Counted from the stretch's first letter, positions 1 to 6,048 are shown. The stretch is DNA of 7,749 nucleotides from Hyphomicrobiaceae bacterium UBA2767 (GCA_002352635.1 DEIT01000182.1:1236-8984), one strand, 5' to 3'. A program made the numbers and translations. Notes: generated by a model not told the origin, from the letters alone.

Positions 1-137
1 CGGTCGTCATGCTCGCGCCAGCGTTTGGCGAGCATGTACTCCTCGTCCGGCTCCAGCATCGGGAACTTGCGGATTTCGTCGAGGTAGCGGGACAGTCCGC
101 CCTGTCCGCTAACGGTGGGTAATGATTTTGTTGCCAT
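1..137 (-). CDS. rpoH: RNA polymerase heat-shock sigma factor RpoH (sigma-32), N-terminal fragment
   Basis: Partial gene: the first 45 codons are present and the rest lies beyond the left edge. Sigma-32 directs RNA polymerase in the cytoplasm to chaperone and protease promoters. The translation begins MATKSLPTVSGQGGLSRYLD and continues through FPMLEPDEEYMLAKRW (about residues 25-40), the region 1.2 signature of alphaproteobacterial RpoH. The ATG at 135-137 is preceded by GGGGA about 10 bases upstream, and the sequence aligns with the family from its first residue, so the start is well supported. It lies downstream of rluD on the same strand, an order I recall from other rhizobia-related genomes, but a terminator separates the two, so it probably has its own promoter in the 107-bp gap. 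Rhizobiales often carry two RpoH paralogues. The rluD neighbour hints at RpoH1, but 45 residues cannot settle that. Confidence 0.9.
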   Translation of the reverse strand, partial: MATKSLPTVSGQGGLSRYLDEIRKFPMLEPDEEYMLAKRWREHDD

Positions 138-192
138 TTCAATGATTTCCCCAGGGTAAGCACTACTCCATGCGGCACTCTCCCCCCGAGCT

Positions 193-207
193 GGCCTAAT
201 ATAGGCC
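193..207 (-). promoter_or_regulatory. Inverted repeat and possible -10 element upstream of rpoH
   Basis: On the minus strand the sequence reads GGCCTA-TAT-TAGGCC, a perfect 6-bp inverted repeat with a 3-nt spacer, lying 56-70 bases before the rpoH ATG. Within it, CCTATATTAG (196-205) contains TATATT, a good sigma-70 -10, and also fits the CyTATnTnnG form described for alphaproteobacterial heat-shock (sigma-32) -10 elements. No convincing -35 (CTTGA or TTGAC) lies 16-18 bases upstream, where the rluD terminator T-run sits. The repeat is plainly present; its promoter or operator role is inference. Confidence 0.3.
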
Positions 208-217
208 ATAGGCGGTT

Positions 218-237
218 AAAAAAACACCCTATGGGTG
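218..237 (-). terminator. Rho-independent terminator of rluD
   Basis: Read on the minus strand, CACCC-ATA-GGGTG forms a 5-bp GC-rich stem with a 3-nt loop (225-237) followed directly by seven T residues (224-218). It starts 8 bases after the rluD TGA stop. Stem, loop and T-run fit an intrinsic terminator, though the stem is short. It should separate rluD transcription from rpoH. Confidence 0.75.
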
Positions 238-244
238 CGATTTT

Positions 245-1258
245 TCAGATTTCTGACAAGCAGTTGACGATGCGTGACAGGTCTTTGGGTAATGGGCTCT
301 CAAAGCGCAGAATTTCGCCGGAAATGGGGTGTTCAAAACCTAGAACACTTGCGTGGAGCGCCTGGCGGGGCAGCCTTTCGACTATTTTTCGCGCCTTTTC
401 CGGCAATATCTGCGCCTTCGACTTGAAGCCTGCCCCATAAACCGGGTCACCTATCAAAGGATGGCCGATATGCGCCATATGCACCCGGATCTGATGGGTG
501 CGACCCGTTTCAAGCCGGCATTTCACCCGCGCAGCGAACCGTTCTTCTCCCGGTCCGTAACGCTCAACGACGGTATAGTGGGTCACGGCCTCTTTGCCGC
601 TGTCAGAAACCACACTCATTTTCTGCCGGTTTTGCGGCTTGCGGGCGAGGGCTGCGTCGATTGAGCCCCTCGGCGGATGCGGCACACCCCAAACGACTGC
701 CTCATAGCTGCGTTCAAGCGCGCCGGAGCGGCCATGATCGGCAAACTGTTTTGCAAGTTTCCGATGCGCCACATCACTCTTGGCAACCACCATGAGGCCG
801 GTCGTTTCCTTGTCGATGCGATGAACAATACCGGGGCGTTTTACGCCGCCAATGCCGGACAGGCTGTCCCCGCAATGGGCGATGAGGGCATTCACCAACG
901 TTCCCGTCCAGTTTCCCGCCGCCGGGTGCACCACGAGCCCCGCCGGCTTGTCGATAACGATAACCGCATCGTCTTCATAGACGACGTTGAGCGGGATTTC
1001 TTCACCCTTTGGAATGGCGGGTTCCGCTGGCGGCACATCGATGTCATATCGTTCGCCGCGTTTGACCCGCAAATTGGGCTCAACTATCGTGCGCCCGTCT
1101 TGCGCCGCATGGCCTGACTTGATCAGGTCTTTCAGGCGGGAGCGGCTCATGTCGGGCACATGATTGGCGAGAAAGCGGTCGAGACGTTCGCCTTCGTCGT
1201 CGGCGTCCGCCTCGATGCTGAAACGTGTCACACTGTCTGCGGCGGTTGCGTCGCTCAT
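245..1258 (-). CDS. rluD: 23S rRNA pseudouridine synthase, RluD/RluA family
   Basis: Converts uridines to pseudouridine in 23S rRNA; RluD proper modifies the helix 69 loop (E. coli 1911, 1915, 1917) during late 50S assembly. The 337-residue product has an N-terminal S4 RNA-binding domain (about residues 24-72, ERLDRFLANHVPDMSRSRL) and then the catalytic domain. The family signature GIVHRIDKETTGL at 143-155 includes the catalytic aspartate D149. Motif III, TGRTHQIRVHMAHIGHPLIG at 251-270, is intact. Length is usual for RluD. The start at 1258 (MSDATAADSV) is chosen because homologues begin near here; its AAGG lies only 3 bases upstream, closer than ideal. An in-frame ATG at 1282 overlaps the start codon of the divergent gene, and an earlier start at 1321 would run into that gene. 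The RluA/C/D paralogues share these motifs, so the exact target is inferred from the S4 domain and from the position next to rpoH. Confidence 0.9.
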   Translation of the reverse strand: MSDATAADSVTRFSIEADADDEGERLDRFLANHVPDMSRSRLKDLIKSGHAAQDGRTIVEPNLRVKRGERYDIDVPPAEPAIPKGEEIPLNVVYEDDAVIVIDKPAGLVVHPAAGNWTGTLVNALIAHCGDSLSGIGGVKRPGIVHRIDKETTGLMVVAKSDVAHRKLAKQFADHGRSGALERSYEAVVWGVPHPPRGSIDAALARKPQNRQKMSVVSDSGKEAVTHYTVVERYGPGEERFAARVKCRLETGRTHQIRVHMAHIGHPLIGDPVYGAGFKSKAQILPEKARKIVERLPRQALHASVLGFEHPISGEILRFESPLPKDLSRIVNCLSEI

Positions 1259-1280
1259 GGGCCTTGAGAAAGTTTGAACC

Positions 1281-1646
1281 ATGGCAAAAACCGAAACGCC
1301 TTCAGACGTTCTGCCCGGCACGATCTTTACGGCTCGTCAGGTGAAAATCCTGACGGTCGCCGTTATCGTGATGGGCATCCTTCTCGTCGGAGGTTTTGCC
1401 TTCCTCATGACGGCCATTGTCTATCAGGCCTCGCAGCTGAGCGAAAGCGCCGCTCTTCCTGCGGCCACAAAGGGAAATGCCGCCCAGGCGGGTCTAACCG
1501 TGCCCGATGGTATGGTCATTTCCCACATGGCACTCGACGGCAATCGGCTGGCGGTGCATCTGTCGGGGCCGCGCGGCGCGGAAATCCATATCATCGATCT
1601 TGGCAGCGGCAAGGTCGTCACCCGTTTACCGGTAAAAAGCGAATAG
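1281..1646 (+). CDS. Small single-pass membrane protein, DUF6476-like
   Basis: A 121-residue protein of unknown function. Residues 1-22 are polar and probably cytoplasmic (MAKTETPSDVLPGTIFTARQ). Residues 23-48 form one strong hydrophobic helix (ILTVAVIVMGILLVGGFAFL). The remaining 70 or so residues are probably periplasmic and end in a short beta-rich stretch, LAVHLSGPRGAEIHIIDLGS (90-109). I recall this architecture beside rluD in Rhizobiales as DUF6476, but cannot confirm it without a profile search. The ATG sits in CCATGG, which also supplies an alternative ATG for rluD on the other strand. The Shine-Dalgarno is weak (GAGAAAG about 10 bases upstream). Only 22 bp separate it from the chosen rluD start, so its promoter probably lies inside rluD. 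The stop codon lies just before the promoter of the tRNA gene. Confidence 0.75.
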   Translation: MAKTETPSDVLPGTIFTARQVKILTVAVIVMGILLVGGFAFLMTAIVYQASQLSESAALPAATKGNAAQAGLTVPDGMVISHMALDGNRLAVHLSGPRGAEIHIIDLGSGKVVTRLPVKSE

Positions 1647-1647
1647 G

Positions 1648-1677
1648 CTTGATCGGCGACGCACGCGCGAGCTATAG
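1648..1677 (+). promoter_or_regulatory. Probable sigma-70 promoter of tRNA-Glu
   Basis: CTTGAT (1648-1653; TTGATC hexamer at 1649-1654) is followed after 17 bases by CTATAG (1672-1677), close to the alphaproteobacterial consensus CTTGAC-N17-CTATAT. It begins 2 bases after the stop of the upstream gene, and its predicted start point near 1684 is about 16 bases before the mature tRNA 5' end. Spacing and placement fit a stable-RNA promoter. Confidence 0.6.
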
Positions 1678-1699
1678 CAGATCTTCAGCTGCCGCTTGC

Positions 1700-1775
1700 G
1701 CCCCGTTCGTCTAGCGGTCTAGGACGCCGGCCTCTCACGCCGGAAACAGGGGTTCGATTCCCCTACGGGGTGCCA
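1700..1775 (+). tRNA. tRNA-Glu (anticodon CTC)
   Basis: A 76-nt cloverleaf including an encoded CCA. The acceptor arm GCCCCGT (1700-1706) pairs with ACGGGGT (1765-1771), closing with a G-U at position 1-72, followed by discriminator G and CCA. The D arm GTC...GAC is present. The anticodon stem CCGGC/GCCGG encloses the loop CTCTCAC, giving anticodon CTC, which reads GAG glutamate codons. The T arm AGGGG-TTCGATT-CCCCT is perfect. All conserved positions are present, so it should be functional. No clear T-rich terminator follows, and no integrase or duplicated tRNA 3' end is visible to suggest use as an attachment site. Confidence 0.97.
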
Positions 1776-1846
1776 ATCACCAGGGGCATTTGTGGATTTT
1801 CTCTGCTTCCCAGGCCGAAAAACCGGTTCTCCCTGAAGCTCTGTGT

Positions 1847-1864
1847 GCGCTAGGTAGATAGCGC
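1847..1864. repeat. Short inverted repeat between tRNA-Glu and the phosphatase gene
   Basis: GCGCTA-GGTAGA-TAGCGC is a perfect 6-bp inverted repeat with a 6-nt spacer, ending 34 bases before the phosphatase start. It could form a leader hairpin or serve as a binding site, or it may be chance. The rest of the 123-bp spacer (1776-1898) shows no clear promoter and no intrinsic terminator for the tRNA. Confidence 0.3.
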
Positions 1865-1898
1865 CTGCAGGTTCCGGGTCGTTGAAGCCGGATATGGG

Positions 1899-2663
1899 AT
1901 GACGGAAGCGAAGTCCATGACAGATGTGAGCGCCTCGGTGCCTGAGGGTATGGTTATCTATGCCGTCGGCGATATCCATGGGCAGTTACAGTTGCTCGAC
2001 AATCTTCTGAAAAAAATCGTGGCGGACTCAGTGCTGCTGTCGAAAACGCATCAGCGCGTGCTGGTGTTCGTTGGCGACTATGGGGACCGGGGTCCCGACA
2101 GCGCGGGCGTAATCGAGCGACTGATATCAGACCTGCCATACGGTTTCGAAGCGCACTGCCTCATGGGCAACCACGAAGCAATCTTGCTGGATTTTCTCGA
2201 CGATCCGACGCTTCTCGAGCACTGGCTCAGGAATGGCGCGCAGGCAACGCTTGCATCCTATGGGATCGACGCCCCCAACGACGATGCGCCGGTCGCTGAA
2301 TTCATCCGATGTCGGGACCACTTTGTTGCAGCGCTTCCGCGAACCCATCTGGAGTTCCTGAAAACCTTGCCGCTTTCAGTATCGTTCGGTGACTATCATT
2401 TCGTCCATGCCGGAATTCGGCCCGGCGTGCCTGTGAACCGGCAAGAGCGCCACGACATGCTTTGGATTCGGGATGAATTTCTGGATAGCGATGAAGACCT
2501 GGGCTGCATCGTCGTACACGGCCACACGCCTGGCCCGGAACCGGTCGTGCGCTGCAACCGCATCGGCATCGATACAGGTGCCTGGGTAAATGGCCGACTG
2601 ACGGCTGTAAGGTTGTTGGGGGATGAACGGTGGTTTCTGACGGCTGAAGAGGAAAGAGCTTAG
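1899..2663 (+). CDS. PPP-family metallophosphatase (serine/threonine protein phosphatase-like)
   Basis: A 254-residue calcineurin-like phosphoesterase of the PPP (PP1/PP2A, phage lambda phosphatase) type, predicted soluble and cytoplasmic, hydrolysing phosphomonoesters with a two-metal centre. The metal-binding motifs occur in order: GDIHGQ at 24-29 (D25, H27), GDYGDRGPDS at 59-68 (D60, D63, R64), GNHE at 90-93 (N91, H92), FVHAG at 168-172 (H170) and VHGHTP at 206-211 (H207, H209). The second motif has glycine where many PPP enzymes have valine (GDxVDRG), a mild variation. Length is normal for the bacterial group, and no signal peptide is seen. Two starts are possible: 1899, or 1917 (MTDVSASVPEG), which has GGAAG 8 bases upstream and may be the true one. 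The gene converges on the coiled-coil gene with a 12-bp gap and no intrinsic terminator. Substrate unknown; dinucleoside polyphosphatases of the ApaH type are related, so protein substrates are not assured. Confidence 0.88.
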   Translation: MTEAKSMTDVSASVPEGMVIYAVGDIHGQLQLLDNLLKKIVADSVLLSKTHQRVLVFVGDYGDRGPDSAGVIERLISDLPYGFEAHCLMGNHEAILLDFLDDPTLLEHWLRNGAQATLASYGIDAPNDDAPVAEFIRCRDHFVAALPRTHLEFLKTLPLSVSFGDYHFVHAGIRPGVPVNRQERHDMLWIRDEFLDSDEDLGCIVVHGHTPGPEPVVRCNRIGIDTGAWVNGRLTAVRLLGDERWFLTAEEERA

Positions 2664-2675
2664 GGTGTTCCTGCC

Positions 2676-3656
2676 TTAAGCGTCCTCTTTTTCCCGTTTC
2701 GGCCTGAGAGAGGCGAGCCGCGCCGATAAACTCTTGCGCGACTTGGCTGCACGTTTTGCTCTCGGTTCAGTCCCCTTAGTGGATGTTTTGCTCTGCGCGC
2801 GCTGATGGGAAGGCGCTGCTTCATCGGATGCTGCGGTCGCGTCGGCACCATCGTCTTTCTTGGTTTTTCTGGAGCGTGAAGGTGTCTTTGCAGCAGGCTT
2901 GCCGGACAGCATCTGATCCGCCAGCCGCTGCATTTCGATACGCAGCCCTTCCGCATCCGCCAAATCGGTTTCTTTCAGACGGGAAAATTCCTCGCGAAGG
3001 CGCGAAAGTTCAGACTGAAGTCTACCGTTTTCCTTTTTGAGCGCCATGGTCGCCTCATCTTCGCTTCCATCACCGCTCTTGCGCCAAAGCGCGAGACGGC
3101 CAAACATACCGCCTTCGAGCGCACCGCGCAGTTTCTCAACTTCCTGTTCCTGGCGGTGGATAACGCCTTGCGTGAATTCAAGCGCCTCAGTCTGGTTTTC
3201 GAACGCACGGCCGCGCTCGACAAGTTCCTGCTCGCGTGCAGCAATCAAATTATATGTCCTGTCTAGTTCGGCTTCGAGTTCGGGAACCCGTTTTTGTACC
3301 GTTTGCTCCAGGACATTGCTGGCCTGTCCACGCTCGGCAACTGCACGTTTCAGGTCTTCAATTTCCGCCTTGAGCTTGCCAATCTCGACATGGTGCTGGT
3401 TGCGCTCCATCAGGTGGCGTGCGGCGCGCGACTTTGCGCGGTCCAGCGCCAACTCAAGCCGTCGTATCTCAACTGCGTATTCTGCGCGCAACAAGTCTTT
3501 GTCGGCTTTGATGTCAGCGACGGAAATGGGCATCGTCGATTCCATCTTGCGTGTTGTCAGCCGGACGGCACGCCGCCATGCGGCAGGCGCGATCAGCAGT
3601 GCAAGAATGCTCGCGGCTGTGAAGCCAAGCGCAACAAGCATTATTGTTTCGATCAT
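2676..3656 (-). CDS. Membrane-anchored coiled-coil protein with basic C-terminal tail, function unknown
   Basis: I do not recognise this 326-residue protein. Residues 4-26 are a hydrophobic helix (TIMLVALGFTAASILALLIA) followed by basic residues (WRRAVRLTTRK), a signal-anchor pattern that would leave the bulk in the cytoplasm. Residues about 50-180 and 200-250 are rich in E, K, R, L and Q with heptad-like spacing and lack proline except one (P126), so long coiled coil is likely. The break at 181-199 (GGMFGRLALWRKSGDGSE) may be a hinge. Residues 252-326 are low-complexity and very basic, with K/A/S/R clusters such as KTPSRSRKTKK and RAKRAAKSRKSL, resembling disordered nucleic-acid- or surface-binding tails. 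The ATG at 3656 is preferred because it begins at the membrane helix and fits a promoter about 70 bases upstream. A GTG at 3707 would add 17 polar residues. It is monocistronic by layout. A structural or tethering role is a guess. Confidence 0.8.
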   Translation of the reverse strand: MIETIMLVALGFTAASILALLIAPAAWRRAVRLTTRKMESTMPISVADIKADKDLLRAEYAVEIRRLELALDRAKSRAARHLMERNQHHVEIGKLKAEIEDLKRAVAERGQASNVLEQTVQKRVPELEAELDRTYNLIAAREQELVERGRAFENQTEALEFTQGVIHRQEQEVEKLRGALEGGMFGRLALWRKSGDGSEDEATMALKKENGRLQSELSRLREEFSRLKETDLADAEGLRIEMQRLADQMLSGKPAAKTPSRSRKTKKDDGADATAASDEAAPSHQRAQSKTSTKGTEPRAKRAAKSRKSLSARLASLRPKREKEDA

Positions 3657-3722
3657 CCCGAACGAGACCCTTTGCGAAAGTGGATTTGCACTAGGAGAAT
3701 GTGCCACCTGCGGCGGCAGATG

Positions 3723-3751
3723 GCCATACCCGCCGGACCTTAACCAGTCAA
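3723..3751 (-). promoter_or_regulatory. Probable promoter of the coiled-coil gene, with overlapping TTAACCA half-site
   Basis: On the minus strand TTGACT (3751-3746) and TATGGC (3728-3723) are separated by 17 bases. The -35 is a strong match; the -10 is moderate. The predicted start near 3716 gives a leader of about 60 bases before the ATG at 3656. On the plus strand TTAACCA (3740-3746) abuts and overlaps the -35 by one base; it matches one half of the CtrA consensus TTAACCAT, but the second half (ATTG after 7 bases) is poor. The promoter is an inference from spacing; CtrA control is speculative. Confidence 0.45.
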
Positions 3752-3792
3752 TTGTGGTCTAAGTCTGCTCAGATCGAGTGAATTCGGGAGGC

Positions 3793-4515
3793 CTAAAAGG
3801 GGTTCCAGGTCGGCCTGCGGGTGTATTTTAGATACCCCACATTGGCGCCGAGGCGTAGCCCGACGCCGGAGCGGATAGGCGCCAGCGTCACATGGTCCCG
3901 TTTCTGGAAGGTAAGGCCGACACCGCCGATGAAATAGGCGGAGCCATCAACGCCGGCAAATCTGCCATATGCGTCGTCCAGGCTTTTCAGATTGTAAACC
4001 AGCACCAGGGTCTTGGAACCTTCGGCGCCAAAGTCATAGCCCAAGGATGGGCCTTGCCAGAATACCTTGTGATTGCCGGCGTCCTTTGTATGGAGCGTGC
4101 CCTCACCGTAGCGCAGGCCGACGACGGCTGCACCGCCTGCCTCTTCGCCCAGAATATATCCGTTGGGTCGACCGGACTTGGAAAAGGCATACTCGACAAC
4201 CCGCGCGAGCCCCTTCGAAACACGGCCGAAGAATTGGTGGCCCGCGCCAAGGATCTCTTCAGACGAATAGGTACCCTCCTGATCCTGGGTTTGCGTAAAC
4301 TGGCCGCCACTATCTGCCGCCGGTGGAGGGGCATAGGCTGACTGCTGCGGCCTGCCGGATTCCACGTAAGGCTGGCTGGCGGCTGCCGTTGGCCCCAATT
4401 GTGTGGGACCATCATTCGCCGATTGCGCGAATGCAGGGGCGGTGAAGCCCACCAATATTGCCAGGGTGGCGGCACTGCGCCGCTTGAAGAACCGATTGAG
4501 CGTCGTTTTTTGCAT
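3793..4515 (-). CDS. eipA: EipA, periplasmic envelope-integrity protein (DUF1134)
   Basis: The 240-residue product matches the DUF1134 family, named EipA in Brucella abortus, where it is a soluble periplasmic eight-stranded beta-barrel needed for envelope-stress resistance and virulence, with loss lethal when O-polysaccharide is missing. A Sec signal peptide is visible: RRS...ATLAILVGFTAPAFA at 12-30, with predicted cleavage after AFA before Q31. Residues 31-80 are a low-complexity P/Q/S/A linker. The DUF1134 domain spans about 85-240, with glycine-rich strands such as NGYILGEEAGGAAVVGLRYG (118-137) and the C-terminus ending in WNPF. The ATG at 4515 is chosen because AAGG lies 7 bases upstream and the signal peptide begins there; an extension to 4593 would bury the signal. 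It is divergent from the YHS gene. CtrA activation is published for Brucella; a degenerate TTAA-N7 site upstream is listed separately. Confidence 0.92.
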   Translation of the reverse strand: MQKTTLNRFFKRRSAATLAILVGFTAPAFAQSANDGPTQLGPTAAASQPYVESGRPQQSAYAPPPAADSGGQFTQTQDQEGTYSSEEILGAGHQFFGRVSKGLARVVEYAFSKSGRPNGYILGEEAGGAAVVGLRYGEGTLHTKDAGNHKVFWQGPSLGYDFGAEGSKTLVLVYNLKSLDDAYGRFAGVDGSAYFIGGVGLTFQKRDHVTLAPIRSGVGLRLGANVGYLKYTRRPTWNPF

Positions 4516-4597
4516 GGTATGACCTTGTCCGCCTTCAACCAAATGCCAGTTTTTCCGCCCGCGGATCGAATCACTGAAAGAATCTAGCATCAAACTG

Positions 4598-4609
4598 TGG
4601 GGTACCCCA
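4598..4609. promoter_or_regulatory. 12-bp perfect palindrome in the eipA/YHS divergent promoter region
   Basis: TGGGGTACCCCA is fully self-complementary. It lies 83 bases upstream of the eipA ATG and 95 bases upstream of the YHS-gene ATG, close to the middle of the 189-bp region that must hold both promoters. The position suits a dimeric regulator site, but one such palindrome is expected by chance about every 4 kb, so function is unproven. No clear -35/-10 pair could be assigned to either gene. Confidence 0.35.
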
Positions 4610-4628
4610 TTGTCCTCCCACGTATTGC

Positions 4629-4643
4629 TTGCCGTTTTCTTAA
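4629..4643 (-). promoter_or_regulatory. Degenerate CtrA-like site upstream of eipA
   Basis: On the minus strand TTAA-GAAAACG-GCAA fits the CtrA pattern TTAA-N7-TTAA at 6 of 8 fixed bases, and ends 113 bases before the eipA start. It is listed because eipA is reported to be a direct CtrA target in Brucella abortus, and this is the only TTAA in the upstream region. The match alone is weak. Confidence 0.25.
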
Positions 4644-4704
4644 CGACTGTCTCTCAAAATCATGCCGGAGTGCTGGATTTTGGATCTCAACGGCTGCTTG
4701 TGCG

Positions 4705-5205
4705 ATGAGAAAAACCTCAGACTTGAGCCACCTATTGCTGCTTTTTGTTCTCTTCACGGTGCCAGGAATGACCTGGACCGGCAAGAGTTCGGTTGGCGCT
4801 GCGCCGGCGGTGTGGCGTGATCACGCGACGGGGTTTGCGATAGGTGGATACGATCCTGTTGCCTATCACACCGAAAAAGAGCCCGTTCTGGGCAAAGAAG
4901 GGTTGGAGTATCGGTGGGGCGGGGCAGCCTGGCGTTTTCTGAATAAGGGCAACCTTGATGCATTTGCCAAACACCCTGAAGTCTATTCTCCGCGCTTTGC
5001 AGGTTATGATGCCGTTGCCCTTTCGAAGGGCCTGTCGGTACGGGGGCAGCCGCGCATCTGGGTCAGGTATCAGGCGCGTGTCTATCTGTTCAATAATATG
5101 CAGAACTTCAAACAGTGGCGGTCTGATCCGGAAGCGATTACCGCTTCTGCCGAAATCAACTGGAAGCGGCTGGGCTCGAATTTGCCGGGCACTTCAGAAA
5201 AATAG
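4705..5205 (+). CDS. Secreted YHS-domain protein
   Basis: A 166-residue exported protein. The N-terminus MRKTSDLSHLLLLFVLFTVP is a signal peptide with probable cleavage near GAAPA (31-35). The mature part matches the stand-alone YHS-domain proteins common in proteobacteria: AIGGYDPVAYHTEKEPVLG at 45-63, the aromatic-rich WGGAAWRFLN at 71-80, FAKHPEVYSPRFAGYDA at 87-103, and VYLFNNMQNFKQW at 126-138. YHS domains are thought to bind metals, but the family's role is not settled. In most relatives the FAGY segment continues with Cys; here it is Asp (D102), and the mature protein has no cysteine, so metal binding through that residue is lost. The ATG at 4705 is the only in-frame start that gives a clean signal peptide, though no good Shine-Dalgarno precedes it. 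It is divergent from eipA and converges on cysQ with a 39-bp gap. Confidence 0.82.
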   Translation: MRKTSDLSHLLLLFVLFTVPGMTWTGKSSVGAAPAVWRDHATGFAIGGYDPVAYHTEKEPVLGKEGLEYRWGGAAWRFLNKGNLDAFAKHPEVYSPRFAGYDAVALSKGLSVRGQPRIWVRYQARVYLFNNMQNFKQWRSDPEAITASAEINWKRLGSNLPGTSEK

Positions 5206-5244
5206 AGAATACCATTGGCAGAGACAGCGAAGGTCGCCTGAATT

Positions 5245-6048
5245 CTATGGCGCACGGCCCCAGGCGACGAATCCGGGATTATCGTATCCTCGCTCCCGCT
5301 TGCCGTAAGTGAGCGGACTTCCGGTTTCATCCAGCACCGTACCGCCTGCGGCAGCAAGCACGGCATGACCGGCCGCTGTATCCCATTCCATCGTCCGCCC
5401 GAAACGGGGATAAACGTCTGCAAGGCCTTCTGCCAGGCAGCAAAATTTCAGCGAAGAGCCGGAAGCGTGTGTCTCGGCGATGCCATGTTGTGCGAGGAAA
5501 GCTTCGGTCGTTTCGTCGAGATGAGATCGGCTTACGGCAGCAACGAGGTTTTTCGCATCACAGGCACGGGTTGTGATCGGTTCGAATTCGAGACTATCGA
5601 ATTGGGGCAAGGGGGCACGAGCATCGAGGTCGAATTTTACGGCTCGATCCGATGCTAGCGTTATATACGCTTGTGAGAGCGCCGGCGCGTACACAATGCC
5701 GAAGCAGGGCGTACGGTTTTCGATCATTGCGACATTGACTGTAAACTCGTCACGCCCGTGAATGAACTCTTTCGTGCCATCGAGCGGGTCGACCAGAAAA
5801 AAGGCTTTGTCAGATGCGATTTGCGCTGAGGGCGATGATTCTTCCGAAATGACCGGTATTTCCGGTGCAATGCGCTTGAGTGTATCGACAAGTACAGTAT
5901 CCGCCTCCCGGTCAGCAGCGGTAACCGGACTTTTGTCATCCTTCAGTTCCACTGCAACCTGACCGTAGTGCGACAAGATGCGTGCGCCAGCCTCGTGTGC
6001 TGCCGCAATCATATCATTTGCAAGTCTCTGTAAGTCTATCTGGCTCAT
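5245..6048 (-). CDS. cysQ: 3'(2'),5'-bisphosphate nucleotidase CysQ
   Basis: Hydrolyses 3'-phosphoadenosine 5'-phosphate (PAP) to AMP, removing a toxic by-product of sulfate assimilation and sulfotransfer; magnesium-dependent, of the inositol monophosphatase superfamily. In the 267-residue product the metal-site motifs are complete: SPVTAADREAD at 40-50 (D46), the SEES segment at 68-71 (E69, E70), DPLDGTKEF at 87-95 (D87, D90) and EWDTAAGHAVLAAAGG at 221-236 (D223). DPLDGTKEF rather than DPIDGT plus a different tail favours CysQ over inositol monophosphatase or histidinol phosphatase. The ATG at 6048 is chosen for the family N-terminus and an AGAGA about 7 bases upstream; an upstream start at 6120 would add 24 atypical residues. 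It converges on the YHS gene and is divergent from chpT. The sulfur-metabolism link to its neighbours is not evident. Confidence 0.92.
   Translation of the reverse strand: MSQIDLQRLANDMIAAAHEAGARILSHYGQVAVELKDDKSPVTAADREADTVLVDTLKRIAPEIPVISEESSPSAQIASDKAFFLVDPLDGTKEFIHGRDEFTVNVAMIENRTPCFGIVYAPALSQAYITLASDRAVKFDLDARAPLPQFDSLEFEPITTRACDAKNLVAAVSRSHLDETTEAFLAQHGIAETHASGSSLKFCCLAEGLADVYPRFGRTMEWDTAAGHAVLAAAGGTVLDETGSPLTYGKRERGYDNPGFVAWGRAP

Noticed and set aside
677..1117. Plus-strand open frame (146 codons) opposite rluD.
   Set aside because: It is the shadow of a well-supported gene with catalytic motifs on the minus strand.
1335..1355. Perfect 7-bp inverted repeat CGTCAGG-N7-CCTGACG early in the DUF6476-like gene, upstream of rluD.
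   Set aside because: Several repeats of this size and spacing are expected by chance in 7.7 kb, and these bases encode a normal part of the protein. No operator claim is justified.
1700..1898. tRNA-Glu as a possible integration site for a mobile element.
   Set aside because: No integrase, no direct repeat of the tRNA 3' end, and the following gene is an ordinary phosphatase with similar composition.
3037..3762. Long plus-strand open frame (241 codons) opposite the coiled-coil gene.
   Set aside because: Composition is Ser/Arg-rich with no domain, as expected for the antisense of an E/R/L-rich coding region; the minus-strand gene has a membrane helix, coiled coil and promoter.
5233..5278. 8-bp inverted repeat GTCGCCTG...CAGGCGAC between the YHS gene and the end of cysQ, considered as a bidirectional terminator.
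   Set aside because: The 30-nt loop is long, there is no T-run on either strand, and the right arm is inside cysQ coding sequence.
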